The notes under the pieces were generated by a model, which saw only the letters and a list, made by a program, of their open reading frames with translations, made no database searches and was not told the DNA's origin. From contig JACJWN010000011.1 in NCBI GenBank assembly GCA_020637165.1, positions 33,744 through 97,743 of the forward strand: a stretch of DNA of 64,000 bases, written 5' to 3'. Numbering within the stretch: position 1 is the stretch's first letter; each line of letters begins with the position of its first letter. This stretch comes from Mycolicibacterium sp. (lineage in GTDB: Bacteria > Actinomycetota > Actinomycetes > Mycobacteriales > Mycobacteriaceae). Shown here one piece after another: positions 43,172 to 52,406 of the stretch. The position numbers and the translations under genes were made by a program.

Positions 43172-43226
43172 GAGTGAGGAACCACGCAGAAGAAGTGCGA
43201 GAAGCGGTCTGCGAGGTTCCTCACTC
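43172..43226. repeat. palindromic repeat, copy 2
   Basis: Two 19-bp arms (43172-43190 and 43208-43226), matching at 18 of 19 positions, enclose a 17-nt loop. Arms begin GAGTGAGGAACC and end GGTTCCTCACTC. The same orientation and loop core (AAGAAGTGCG) occur in copy 1 about 0.9 kb away. Its right end overlaps the stop codon of the RDD gene. Confidence 0.75.
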
Positions 43227-43683
43227 AGCGGAAAACGACAGCCGTCGCGGTGGCCCTGTCCTGAATCCCGCGGCCGTCGCCGTCGGTGAACAGCGCCGGG
43301 ATCACCAGCGCGATCAGCAGCCCGCGGACGGCGGCCCGGCCGGCGCCGACATGCAGGCGGTTGTCGATGGAGGCGACCCGCAGCCCGAGCACGTACTGGC
43401 CGGGAGTGAACCCGAACAGCCGCACCGAAACCACTCCGAGGGCGAACCAGATCAACAGCACCGCCGTTCCCATGAATGACGTGCCGTACCAGCCGCCGGC
43501 CAGGCCGAGCCCGGCCAGGCCGTAGGAGATCAGCCAGTCCACCAGCAGCGCCCCGATCCGCCGCCAGATACCGGCGATCGACCCGGGGCCGGATTCCGGC
43601 AGGCCCAGCCGGGCGCCCGGGTACTCCCCGCCGGAGCCAGATGACTGCGGCCCGGACAGCCAGGACCCGAGTTCACGTGCCAT
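43225..43683 (-). CDS. RDD-family membrane protein (Rv2219A-like)
   Basis: 152-aa membrane protein. The hydrophilic N-terminus is followed by RRIGALLVDWLISYGLAGLGL (the Arg-Asp pair typical of RDD proteins), a second helix, and the FTPGQYVLGLRVASID segment. RDD proteins are often transport-like helper proteins, function not known. The stop lies within the right arm of palindromic repeat copy 2. Divergent from glnA1. Confidence 0.88.
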   Translation of the reverse strand: MARELGSWLSGPQSSGSGGEYPGARLGLPESGPGSIAGIWRRIGALLVDWLISYGLAGLGLAGGWYGTSFMGTAVLLIWFALGVVSVRLFGFTPGQYVLGLRVASIDNRLHVGAGRAAVRGLLIALVIPALFTDGDGRGIQDRATATAVVFR

Positions 43684-43711
43684 GGGCTCAAGGATAGGGG
43701 CTCGCCGATGC

Positions 43712-43749
43712 GTAACGTCCGCGCAACATTCGGTTGACGGTCGTGCAAC
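43712..43749 (+). promoter_or_regulatory. GlnR-type operator upstream of glnA1
   Basis: GTAAC-n6-GCAAC-n6-TTGAC-n6-GCAAC, with half-sites starting at 43712, 43723, 43734 and 43745, an exact 11-bp period. This fits the known actinobacterial GlnR consensus (GTnAC-n6-GnAAC, twice), with one mismatch (T for G in the third half-site). It lies 52 bp upstream of the glnA1 GTG, the expected position for nitrogen-limitation control. Confidence 0.75.
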
Positions 43750-43800
43750 ATCGGCTCCATACCGTCAGCGCGAGCCTCTCAAGTGAACAGGAGTAACTAC

Positions 43801-45228
<1,428 letters not shown>

Positions 45229-45237
<9 letters not shown>

Positions 45238-45299
45238 GTCAGCTAGAGCAGGGACTGCTGATTAGCGAAAGCAGGGACTGCTGAGTCAGCTAAAGCAGG
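45229..45299 (+). repeat. three tandem 24-bp repeats at the end of glnA1
   Basis: Three units at 45229-45252, 45253-45275 and 45276-45299 (24, 23 and 24 bp) of the form GACTGCTGA...AGCAGG. The first unit contains the last glnA1 codons and stop, so the array grew from the 3' end of the gene. Each unit carries CTGCT and AGCAG, which can pair, and units one and three contain GCTGA-g-TCAGC. Confidence 0.85.
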
Positions 45300-45300
45300 A

Positions 45301-45332
45301 GAGCCCCGGGCCGATAATTCGGTCCGGGGCTC
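45301..45332 (+). terminator. glnA1 terminator
   Basis: 13-bp stem (45301-45313 with 45320-45332, one G:T pair) around a 6-nt ATAATT loop, followed by a short T run. It comes directly after the tandem repeats. Confidence 0.8.
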
Positions 45333-45468
45333 CACTGTTTCCGCGATGCTGTTTCCGCGGGCCGAGAGCCCGAGGGGCGCCCGTGAGCGCCGGCTGGAGA
45401 GTTTCCCGTGGCTTCGGCCGACTCCTGACGACGACCAGAACCGAGTCGCCCGCGTGTAGTTTTTCGTT

Positions 45469-46353
45469 GTGCGGGTCGCCAACACTGTCTTCTTCTTCCC
45501 CTGGTGGGCCCTGGTACTGCTGGCAGTGCTGCCCCCGGCCCTTGCCGCCGCGGCGGCGTTCCCGATCCGCAGGCTCATCCCGGACAGCGAGGCTGTGGTG
45601 GACGCCCGCACCAAGCTCGTCCTGCTGGGCATCAGCGCATATACGTTCACGGTGGGGTTCTCCGTCAACACCCTGTGGTATCAGGACATCGAGTTGAATG
45701 ACGCGGCACTGGCGTTCGACTTCCGGGTGAGTTTGCTGAAGGACGCTGCACAGGATCACGCCGCTGCCCTGCCGGCCGACATCGACGGGAAGATCGACGC
45801 GCTGCGACAACCGGAGGTGGTCGCCGATGCGGTATCGGTCCTGCCTCGCCAGAATGCGGCTTTCAGCCGGGCGTGGGACGAACTGAACCTCGCGTGGGCC
45901 GATGCACCGGCGGCCGCGTTGGCCGATCTCAAGACGCATGCCGACGAGGCCGAGCTGGCCTTCTACAAGCTTGCCCAATCCGCCAACTCCCCGGGTGTGC
46001 CGGGCATCATTCTCGTGGTGATCGTGCTCCTCGGGATGCTGCTCGCCGGGACGATGGTCGCAGCACCCCGAACAGCCGGGAACAGCCGCAAGGAGAACGC
46101 CGCCATTGACTGGCTGATGGTCGCGGGCGTCGCGATCATCAGTCTGACGCAGTGGGCGTTGTGGGTCCTCAACTCCAGGGACTTCGTGCTGTCGATGATC
46201 CTGCCGAACTTCGCCGGCGAGGTGCGGAGTCTCACCGCGCTCCAGTTTTCGGTCTTCGGCGCCGTTGTCCTGGCTCCGCTCCTAGGAGTGGCGGTTCTGC
46301 TGCGGTTCAGCTCGCGCCGGAGCACTCAGGACGACGTCGCCGCACACGATTGA
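45469..46353 (+). CDS. DUF4239-like integral membrane protein
   Basis: 294 aa with predicted helices near residues 8-30, 48-70, 180-202, 210-235 and 255-280 and a soluble middle section. The layout and the SAYTFTVGFSVNTLWYQDIE segment resemble DUF4239 (bestrophin-like) proteins, but the match is weak. Function unknown. GTG start with no strong ribosome-binding site. Not part of the M. tuberculosis gene order here as I recall. Confidence 0.72.
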   Translation: MRVANTVFFFPWWALVLLAVLPPALAAAAAFPIRRLIPDSEAVVDARTKLVLLGISAYTFTVGFSVNTLWYQDIELNDAALAFDFRVSLLKDAAQDHAAALPADIDGKIDALRQPEVVADAVSVLPRQNAAFSRAWDELNLAWADAPAAALADLKTHADEAELAFYKLAQSANSPGVPGIILVVIVLLGMLLAGTMVAAPRTAGNSRKENAAIDWLMVAGVAIISLTQWALWVLNSRDFVLSMILPNFAGEVRSLTALQFSVFGAVVLAPLLGVAVLLRFSSRRSTQDDVAAHD

Positions 46354-46454
46354 GTGCCTTCGGCCCAGGCCCCGGCCGGGGCTGCGGCCACCGGCCGGTG
46401 ATGGAATACTCCACCGGGGTGCCCGACCAGCGGCACAGAGTATTGAGGAGCGTC

Positions 46455-47105
46455 ATGAACCTGACCCCGATGGCCGTGGTGGCCGCCCTCGTCGGTACCG
46501 GCATCAGCGTCGCGATGGCCCCCGTGGCCGGTGCAGTGGATACCACCGCGCTGGGCACCTACACCTTCGAGGCCGAGGACGGCGAGAGCGCCACCTGGAC
46601 GCTGACCCCCTGCGCCGAGGAAAGCGACCGCTGCGTCCACGTCGCCTCCACCGGAAATACCAAGCGCGCGCCGTGGAGCTCCAACGCCTACTGGACGGTC
46701 GGCTCCTGGATCCTGTTCGTCGAGCAGCCCGACGCGATCCTGTGCCCGGACGGCACCTCGGCGCCCGGCAACAACAATTACTCTTGGGACGCGGTCGCGC
46801 TGACCGGCAACGCCAGCATCTTCAGCAACGGAGCCTGCGGCGCCGAACCCGAGAGCATAGCGATCCCGTTCGCACTGACCAAGACCGGCTCCGGACCGGT
46901 GCAGTACCCGACCGCACCGGTCCAGATCGAGCCCTATGTGGTCGACATTCCCGAGCCTTACGTGCCCGGCGCCGCGGAGGCTCCCCCGGTCCAGCAGATG
47001 CCGGTGGAGAATGATCCGGCGCTGAAGGCCACGCCGCCGAACATCCCCGCCCAGACCGACGAGCTGACCGAGGCCGAGGTCGCCGAGCCGGGCTTCAATC
47101 GCTGA
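46455..47105 (+). CDS. secreted Cys-containing protein
   Basis: 216 aa with a clear signal peptide (MNLTPMAVVAALVGTGISVAMAPVAGA, cleavage about residue 27). The mature part has four or more Cys (PCAEESDRCVHV, LCPDG, ACGAEP) likely forming disulfides, a beta-rich domain (TYTFEAEDGESATWTLTP) and a Pro/Glu-rich C-terminal tail. It looks like a mycobacterial secreted envelope protein. GAGGAG lies 5 nt upstream of the ATG. Function unknown. Confidence 0.82.
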   Translation: MNLTPMAVVAALVGTGISVAMAPVAGAVDTTALGTYTFEAEDGESATWTLTPCAEESDRCVHVASTGNTKRAPWSSNAYWTVGSWILFVEQPDAILCPDGTSAPGNNNYSWDAVALTGNASIFSNGACGAEPESIAIPFALTKTGSGPVQYPTAPVQIEPYVVDIPEPYVPGAAEAPPVQQMPVENDPALKATPPNIPAQTDELTEAEVAEPGFNR

Positions 47106-47106
47106 G

Positions 47107-47718
47107 TCAGACGCACTCCAGCAGGGATCCGTCGACCTCGCCAACCGCGCCGATGGTGCCGTGGACCTGAATCCTGCCGTCGGTCGAGGTGGTCGTGGCA
47201 CAGACGATCGCGCATTGGCCGGCGTCGACCCGGCGGGCAATGGCCGGGGCGCGCTCCAGTAGGGCGAGTCCGGTTTCGACGACGTGAGCCGACGTCACCG
47301 CCTCGGTGGATCCCGCGTCGACGCCGCGCCGCACGATCGAGCCGATCGCATGCTCGACGACCGCGCGGGTCGGACCGTCGGGCATCACCGCCTCGTTCCA
47401 GGCGCGCACCGCGGTGCGCATCGCGTGGCAGTCCTGGTGGCCGAGAACGACGATCAACGGCACCTCGAGACCGTTCACCGCGTAGTCCAGGGTCGCCAGC
47501 ACGCCGGTGTCGATGACATGCCCCCAGGTGCTGACTTCGATCAACGAGCCCCAGCGCTGGCCGAAGACCATTTCGCCGGGCACACCGGCGTCGGCGCAGC
47601 GGAACACCGCTGCGGGCGGAAGGTTGTCGGTCAGTCCACCACGGTGCCCGCGGACAGGCATGTGGAAGCGCTCGTTTCCGGCACGCAGGCGCTGCCAGGC
47701 GATCATCGGTTCGGACAT
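47107..47718 (-). CDS. beta-carbonic-anhydrase-like protein lacking the catalytic Arg
   Basis: 203-aa beta-carbonic-anhydrase fold protein, last gene of the DAB operon. Zinc ligands are kept: Cys41 (FRCADAG), His94 and Cys97 (GHQDCHAM), and Asp43 is present. The usual C-x-D-x-R has Gly45 in place of Arg, removing the Asp-Arg dyad that opens the active site. So it may be a pseudo-enzyme or altered enzyme, or a bicarbonate sensor. Start is supported by AAAGGA upstream. Upstream neighbour is the PII-like gene, 28 bp away. Confidence 0.85.
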   Translation of the reverse strand: MSEPMIAWQRLRAGNERFHMPVRGHRGGLTDNLPPAAVFRCADAGVPGEMVFGQRWGSLIEVSTWGHVIDTGVLATLDYAVNGLEVPLIVVLGHQDCHAMRTAVRAWNEAVMPDGPTRAVVEHAIGSIVRRGVDAGSTEAVTSAHVVETGLALLERAPAIARRVDAGQCAIVCATTTSTDGRIQVHGTIGAVGEVDGSLLECV

Positions 47719-47746
47719 TTCGGTGTTCCTTTCTCTTTTTGTGTAC

Positions 47747-48070
47747 TCAGATGAAGTAGTCGGGGCGGCTGACGAAGGTCTCGGTCACGAACATCACGCC
47801 GGAGGAGGCGTCGAGCAGCGGACGCAAACCGGCCAGCAGGGCCTCGGCCTTGGGCTCCGGCACCACCGTGATGATCAGTTCCAGGGTGGCCTGCTGGTTG
47901 AACAGCAGCCGACCCTGGTGATAGCCGTGGTGCCCGAGTCCGGAGACCCCGGACAGACTGGTGAAGCCGGTCGCGCCGACGCTGCGAATGAGTTCGCGCA
48001 CCGCCGGGGCCTCGCTTCCGGCGACGACGACCTCCACCTTGGTCATCCTGGTCAGTACTGGTGCGGTCAT
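47747..48070 (-). CDS. PII-like regulatory protein of the DAB operon
   Basis: 107-aa protein with the ferredoxin-like PII fold: KVEVVVAGSEAPAVRELIRSVGATGFT at the start, a loop in the T-loop position (GVSGLGHHGYHQGRLLF) and LELIITVVPEPKAEALLAGL. It lacks the uridylylated/adenylylated Tyr motif of GlnB/GlnK. PII-like proteins often accompany DabA and bicarbonate transporters, where they probably gate transport in response to a nucleotide or bicarbonate. The ATG overlaps the dabA stop (ATGA). Confidence 0.88.
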   Translation of the reverse strand: MTAPVLTRMTKVEVVVAGSEAPAVRELIRSVGATGFTSLSGVSGLGHHGYHQGRLLFNQQATLELIITVVPEPKAEALLAGLRPLLDASSGVMFVTETFVSRPDYFI

Positions 48071-50625
48071 GAAACCATCTCCTCATCGTGAACTGTTGTG
48101 GTGCTTGATGATTCGGACCAGTGCCGCCAGCCGGCGCGGGTCCAGCGCTGCCACGGAGCGTCGGGGTCGTCCCGGGCGGCCAGAGCCACCCATCCGTTGC
48201 CGAACAGCCGTTGCAGGATCGGGTTGCGGTCGACAATGTCCTCGATCCGCGTCAGCGGGGCCTGGACGACCGCCAGCAGTCGCATCGGCTCGTGCAGCAG
48301 GGCGCGGCCGTCGTGGACCGATTGCCAGGGCAGTCCCAACTGCAGGTCCCCGGCATGCCCCGCGATCACCCCAGCCGTCCCGACCACGTTGTGGATGGTC
48401 TTCGTCCCGGCCCCGAAGACCTGCGGCGAGACGGCCGAGAAGTAGTACTGGCAGTTGATCCACTGCGCCACCACCAGAGGTGCGGTCAGGATGGTCTCCA
48501 ATGCTGTGCCGTCGGTGTCGACATCGGCGTCATAGGAGTGCAGGAAGACCCTTCGCTGCAGGTCGATCCCGCGGGTGACCTCGCGCGGCGCGACGATGAA
48601 GGCGGCGTTGCCGGCCAGCCCCCACTCCGGGTAGACCTGCGCCCAGTCCAGCGAGCGGGTCTGCACGTGCCGTGCGGCCCGTCGAGGCGAACGCGGCCGC
48701 GCGGCTCCCGGCAGGACGGCGCACCGTTCGGCGGCCAGACTCGCACCGGCGCGGGCGAGGTCGCGGTCGAGCCGCTCGATGTCGGGGCGGTGGCTGCCGG
48801 GAACGAGGTGAAGATCCAGCAGGGCCACCCTGTCGGTGGCGGTATCGTGCTGGGCCGCAACGAACCAGGTGTCGTCCGGAATCTCGATACCGGCTTCGCG
48901 CAGTCCGGCCCGGACCTCCGGACGGTTGAGGATTGCCGTCGCGGTCCGGGCGTTGGGAGCCCCGGCCTGCCCGCCGCATGCCCCGCAGTCAAGGGAGGCC
49001 TGGTACGGATTGTTCTCGGTGCTGCTGCCGTGCGCGCAGAGCACCACCAGCTTGCCGAACCCCCTGGTCAAGCCCATCGTGGTCAGAGCCACCTGCCCGA
49101 AGAGCACCTGTTCGTCGTCGGGCATGCTCTGCAGGTCGATGACCGTCGGCACCGCTGGGGCCAGCGCATCGCGCAGCTGACGACGAACCGTACCGCTCAG
49201 CGCCGGGGCCAAGGTCTTGGCGGCGGCCAGCGGCGCGGCAGCCCAGCCGGCGGCCTCCGCGAGGGTGAACGGCGCGGCGAGGGACTCCTTGGCGGCGTGG
49301 AAGGCCGATTCGGCTCCCGCCATCCGGGCGATCCCGGACAGCCGGCGCTCTGCGGCGTCGCGGTCCCCCGGTGCCGGGTTCTCGGAGACGTCGTGATTCG
49401 GCGAGATCAGCACCGGGCACAGGTCGCTGGGCGCGCCGCCCAGAAGACCGGTGAACCGGATGGCCACCGCGAAGAACCCGGCGAAGCCGAGTGTCTGGTA
49501 CCCGCCCAGTGACTCGAGGTGGCGCCGTAGCCCCTCAGACCGGGTATCGATGCAGCTGACCAACTGGGTGTGCGCCGGCTCCGCGGCGGCCGGCCGGTCG
49601 GCGGAGTCCAGGGCACTCAGCAGCCCGTCGCGATAGTGCGCCTCGAAGGCGTTCTGCCACAACATCTCCCTGGCCGTCACCGGGAGGGCGGTGAGCACCC
49701 GGGCGGCAGCGGCGATTTCATCCTCGCCGACCTCCGTCAGGCCCCCGACCGCGGCGACATGGGCGGCACGCTGACGTGCCGACGGCATGGTCACCGACCC
49801 GTCCACTGAATGGGAGGCCACCGGTGCCCGGTCGTGAGCGAGCAGCGCGACCTCGTAGGTCAGCCGCATGGCCAGGTAGTCGACGATGTCGACTCCAGCG
49901 TTGCGTCCGGAGCACCACAGGACATGGGCCGCCCAGCCCGGCATCCGGGTCAGGTGCGCCTGCAGATATCCGATCCGTGCGTCGTCGCCGACCCCGAGCC
50001 GTGACAGCGCCTCCAGGATCGCATCGTCGGCCCGCTCGGGAACACGACGCAGATCCCGACGCACCTCGCGGCGCACCGAGCGGTCCGACGGGGCGAGCGC
50101 CCGCCACGCCGGGAAGAAACCATGCTCACGGCCGGGCATCGGCCAAGCCGCGTCGCCGAAGTAGGCCGCGCACCACTTGGCGGTCTGGGCGTCCACCGCG
50201 GCGGCGACGGCGGGCGCCCGATCCTCGGCGCGGGTCCGGAACCGCCGGCCGGCCTCGGGTGTGCCCGTTCCGAACAGCAGATCGGCGCGAAGCAACTCCA
50301 CCGGGCTCAGCGTGACCCCGCCCAGCGACAGATCCGGCCCGGCGACCAGGTTCGGATAGCGCCGCCGCAGCGCCTGATCCAGGTCGTCGTCGGTGATCCG
50401 GCCGGCCGCATGCAGTGCGCGGAAGGCCGCCTCACCGAGTGTCCCGCGGCTGCCGTACAGATCGGCCGCACGCCGGATGGCCTGCTCGAACGGCATCGAC
50501 TCCAGCCCGGCCAGCGGATTGACGGCGATAAAGGTCTCCAGGGGGTAGTGCGTGGGCACGACCCGCGCGGCCAGCGTCGCATCACTGCGCAGCCGGGCGC
50601 GCCGGGTGTCGAGATCGGCGGTCAT
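48067..50625 (-). CDS. dabA: DabA-type inorganic carbon transporter subunit (DUF2309)
   Basis: 852-aa DUF2309 protein, the soluble beta-carbonic-anhydrase-like subunit of the DAB complex that hydrates CO2 inside the cell one way to accumulate bicarbonate. All four zinc/active-site residues are present: Cys358 and Asp360 (SCIDTR), His532 (CAHGSS) and Cys547 (LDCGAC), spaced almost as in the characterised Halothiobacillus protein. The family N-terminus AVNPLAGLESMPFEQA is clear. ATG at 50625 overlaps the dabB stop; a longer reading to 50952 lies inside dabB. Not recalled at this locus in M. tuberculosis. Confidence 0.94.
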   Translation of the reverse strand: MTADLDTRRARLRSDATLAARVVPTHYPLETFIAVNPLAGLESMPFEQAIRRAADLYGSRGTLGEAAFRALHAAGRITDDDLDQALRRRYPNLVAGPDLSLGGVTLSPVELLRADLLFGTGTPEAGRRFRTRAEDRAPAVAAAVDAQTAKWCAAYFGDAAWPMPGREHGFFPAWRALAPSDRSVRREVRRDLRRVPERADDAILEALSRLGVGDDARIGYLQAHLTRMPGWAAHVLWCSGRNAGVDIVDYLAMRLTYEVALLAHDRAPVASHSVDGSVTMPSARQRAAHVAAVGGLTEVGEDEIAAAARVLTALPVTAREMLWQNAFEAHYRDGLLSALDSADRPAAAEPAHTQLVSCIDTRSEGLRRHLESLGGYQTLGFAGFFAVAIRFTGLLGGAPSDLCPVLISPNHDVSENPAPGDRDAAERRLSGIARMAGAESAFHAAKESLAAPFTLAEAAGWAAAPLAAAKTLAPALSGTVRRQLRDALAPAVPTVIDLQSMPDDEQVLFGQVALTTMGLTRGFGKLVVLCAHGSSTENNPYQASLDCGACGGQAGAPNARTATAILNRPEVRAGLREAGIEIPDDTWFVAAQHDTATDRVALLDLHLVPGSHRPDIERLDRDLARAGASLAAERCAVLPGAARPRSPRRAARHVQTRSLDWAQVYPEWGLAGNAAFIVAPREVTRGIDLQRRVFLHSYDADVDTDGTALETILTAPLVVAQWINCQYYFSAVSPQVFGAGTKTIHNVVGTAGVIAGHAGDLQLGLPWQSVHDGRALLHEPMRLLAVVQAPLTRIEDIVDRNPILQRLFGNGWVALAARDDPDAPWQRWTRAGWRHWSESSSTTTVHDEEMVS

Positions 50626-52160
50626 GAACGTCCTCCTGTCGGTAGCGGAGCCGGCACTGGAGCCGGTTCTGGAGAGATGTGCCCGGCGCTCAACGCGCCG
50701 GCGTAGAGAGCCCGTTGCAGCCAGACCGCCCCGCGGCTGCGTCGCACCACGGCCAGGGCCCCCAGAGCGACCAGGGCGGTGGCGGTGAGCAGCCAGACGC
50801 TCGTGGCGGACAACCCCACCGGGGGAAGCGCGGGTGCCAGAAACCCGCTGAGGGCTCCGATGATTCCCACGTAGCTCGCGGCGGCGGCGGCCAGGACCGC
50901 CAGCCCCGCGAGTGCCGCGGCAGGGCCGGGGCGACGCCGGAGCCAGCCCCACATCACCGCGGCGCCGGTGACCCAGGCGAAGATCAGCAGGGCCTGCTCG
51001 GCGGCGTGGTCACCGGCCGGCATCGGCACCGCCGCGAGAGCGAGTCCCAGTGCCAGCGCCGGGAGGATGACCGCTGCCGACGCGCGAACGAGGCGTTCCC
51101 GGCCGGACGGCGCTGCTGCCGGGGGCAGCGCTTCCCGGCGGCGGTGCCGGGCGATCGCCGAACCGGATGAGAGGAACAGGGTCGCCTTGTAGAAACCGTG
51201 GGCGAACAGGTGGATCACCGCCGCCGCCCACAACCCCAGACCGCAGGTCAGGATCATGAACCCCATCTGGGCGGTGGTGGAATGCGCCAGCTCACCTTTG
51301 ACATCGGGTTTGACCAGCATCACGGTCGCGCCGTAGATCATGGTGGCCGCGCCGGCCGCGATGGTGAGGGCGCGAGCCAGGTCGTCGGTGCTCAGCGGGG
51401 CCAGGCGGATGAGCAGGATGCCGCCGGCGTTGACCACGCCCGCGTGCAGCAGGGCCGATACCGGCGTCGGCGCCGCCAGCGTTGCGGGCAGCCAACGGTG
51501 GAAGGGGATCTGCGCGGACCGCGACAGCGCGGCCAGAACCACCAGGATGCCGAGTACGGGCACGAGCATGCCCTCGACCTGAGCGTTCGCTCCCAGCTCG
51601 ATTCGCCCCCAGGTCGCGGTCGCCAGCACCACCGCTGTCCAAAGGGCGAGGTCGCCGATCACGAAAGCGGTCGCGGTGCGGCGCACGCCGTCACGGGCGG
51701 CGGGCAGCTGCCAGTAGGTGGCCAGCAGCAGGCACAATGCCAGCCCGGCCAGAGTCCAGCAGCCAGCGAGGGTGATCAGGGTTCCCGCTGCGGTCAGTCC
51801 GGCCGATGCCGCGGTGAGCAGGCCCGCGCCGCCGGCGAACCAGGCCGCGCGGGGGTCGCCGGCCAGGTAGCGAACCGCGAAGGTCTGCACGATGGCACTG
51901 ACCCCGAACACCAGCAGCAGCAGTACCGCCGTCAGCCGGTCGACTCGGAACTCGGCGGCGCCCAGGGCCGCCGCGGCCTGCTCGCCGCGCCCCGCGCCGG
52001 CGGCGAGCAGGGCTGCGCCCAGAAACCCGACGCCCGCCGTGAGTGCCCCAAGCCGCACCATGAACCAGGGGGCACGCCGTCCAACCGCAAATGCCAGCAC
52101 CGCAGTGATCGCCGGGGCGGTCAGGATCGCCGCCAGCACTGCGCTCTCGGGAATCAACAT
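50622..52160 (-). CDS. dabB: DabB-type cation/proton-coupled membrane subunit
   Basis: 512-aa NuoL/MrpA-like membrane protein with about 13 helices, the membrane partner that energises DabA with a cation or proton gradient. Typical antiporter-like sequences include PFHRWLPATLAAPTPVSALLHAGVVNAGG and KGELAHSTTAQMGFM, with Lys in FYKATLFL on helix 8-type positions. There are no other NADH dehydrogenase genes nearby, which argues against a complex I subunit. First gene of the operon; start appears leaderless, with the ATG 1-2 nt after the expected transcription start. Confidence 0.93.
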   Translation of the reverse strand: MLIPESAVLAAILTAPAITAVLAFAVGRRAPWFMVRLGALTAGVGFLGAALLAAGAGRGEQAAAALGAAEFRVDRLTAVLLLLVFGVSAIVQTFAVRYLAGDPRAAWFAGGAGLLTAASAGLTAAGTLITLAGCWTLAGLALCLLLATYWQLPAARDGVRRTATAFVIGDLALWTAVVLATATWGRIELGANAQVEGMLVPVLGILVVLAALSRSAQIPFHRWLPATLAAPTPVSALLHAGVVNAGGILLIRLAPLSTDDLARALTIAAGAATMIYGATVMLVKPDVKGELAHSTTAQMGFMILTCGLGLWAAAVIHLFAHGFYKATLFLSSGSAIARHRRREALPPAAAPSGRERLVRASAAVILPALALGLALAAVPMPAGDHAAEQALLIFAWVTGAAVMWGWLRRRPGPAAALAGLAVLAAAAASYVGIIGALSGFLAPALPPVGLSATSVWLLTATALVALGALAVVRRSRGAVWLQRALYAGALSAGHISPEPAPVPAPLPTGGRS

Positions 52161-52167
52161 GCGATGA

Positions 52168-52197
52168 ACAATACGTTGGTTTGACTTCGTGTGTCAA
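52168..52197 (-). promoter_or_regulatory. promoter of dabB operon
   Basis: On the minus strand TTGACA (52197-52192), 18-bp spacer, TATTGT (52173-52168). The predicted transcription start is within a nucleotide or two of the dabB ATG at 52160, so the mRNA would be leaderless. No ribosome-binding site is present to contradict this. Confidence 0.65.
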
Positions 52198-52199
52198 AC
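52179..52199. promoter_or_regulatory. 21-bp inverted repeat overlapping the dab promoter
   Basis: GTTTGAC (52179-52185) and GTCAAAC (52193-52199), a perfect 7-bp inverted repeat with a 7-bp spacer. It covers the -35 element and half of the spacer, so a bound protein would block RNA polymerase. No regulator gene lies next to it in this window. Confidence 0.6.
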
Positions 52200-52250
52200 T
52201 TCCTGATTGTTAATTCTTGTTACATAAATGTCGCGTTGGACTTCATGGAA

Positions 52251-52270
52251 CTCCCGGCTAGCGCCGGGAG
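52251..52270 (-). terminator. second hairpin between glnE and dabB
   Basis: 8-bp stem CTCCCGGC (52251-52258) with GCCGGGAG (52263-52270), 4-nt loop. It lies in the glnE-dabB gap (52161-52406), which otherwise holds only the dab promoter and the glnE hairpin. Possibly a backup terminator. Confidence 0.4.
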
Positions 52271-52385
52271 CAGGCGTGTGGAAGAACTTGGTTGGTGAGG
52301 CGTCCTCAATCAACCACGCCGCCGAACGCCCAGCTCAGCGAAGCGCCGGCAAACAATTCGATGCCGGTGTGAGGATCCATCCGAC

Positions 52386-52405
52386 GGCCGGGATCGAGCC
52401 CGGCC
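52386..52405 (-). terminator. hairpin after the glnE stop
   Basis: Perfect 7-bp stem (52386-52392 with 52399-52405) and 6-nt loop, starting 1 bp after the glnE stop codon at 52407. It separates glnE from the dab operon, which runs in the same direction. Confidence 0.55.
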
Positions 52406-52406
52406 C

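Noticed and set aside
50626-50952. Longer N-terminus for dabA
   Set aside because: It lies inside dabB in another frame; the ATG at the dabB stop begins the family sequence.
52386-52405. T-arm-like stem with CTCGAT loop, possible tRNA
   Set aside because: No acceptor, D or anticodon stems can be drawn around it; loop is 6 nt instead of 7. A terminator explains it.
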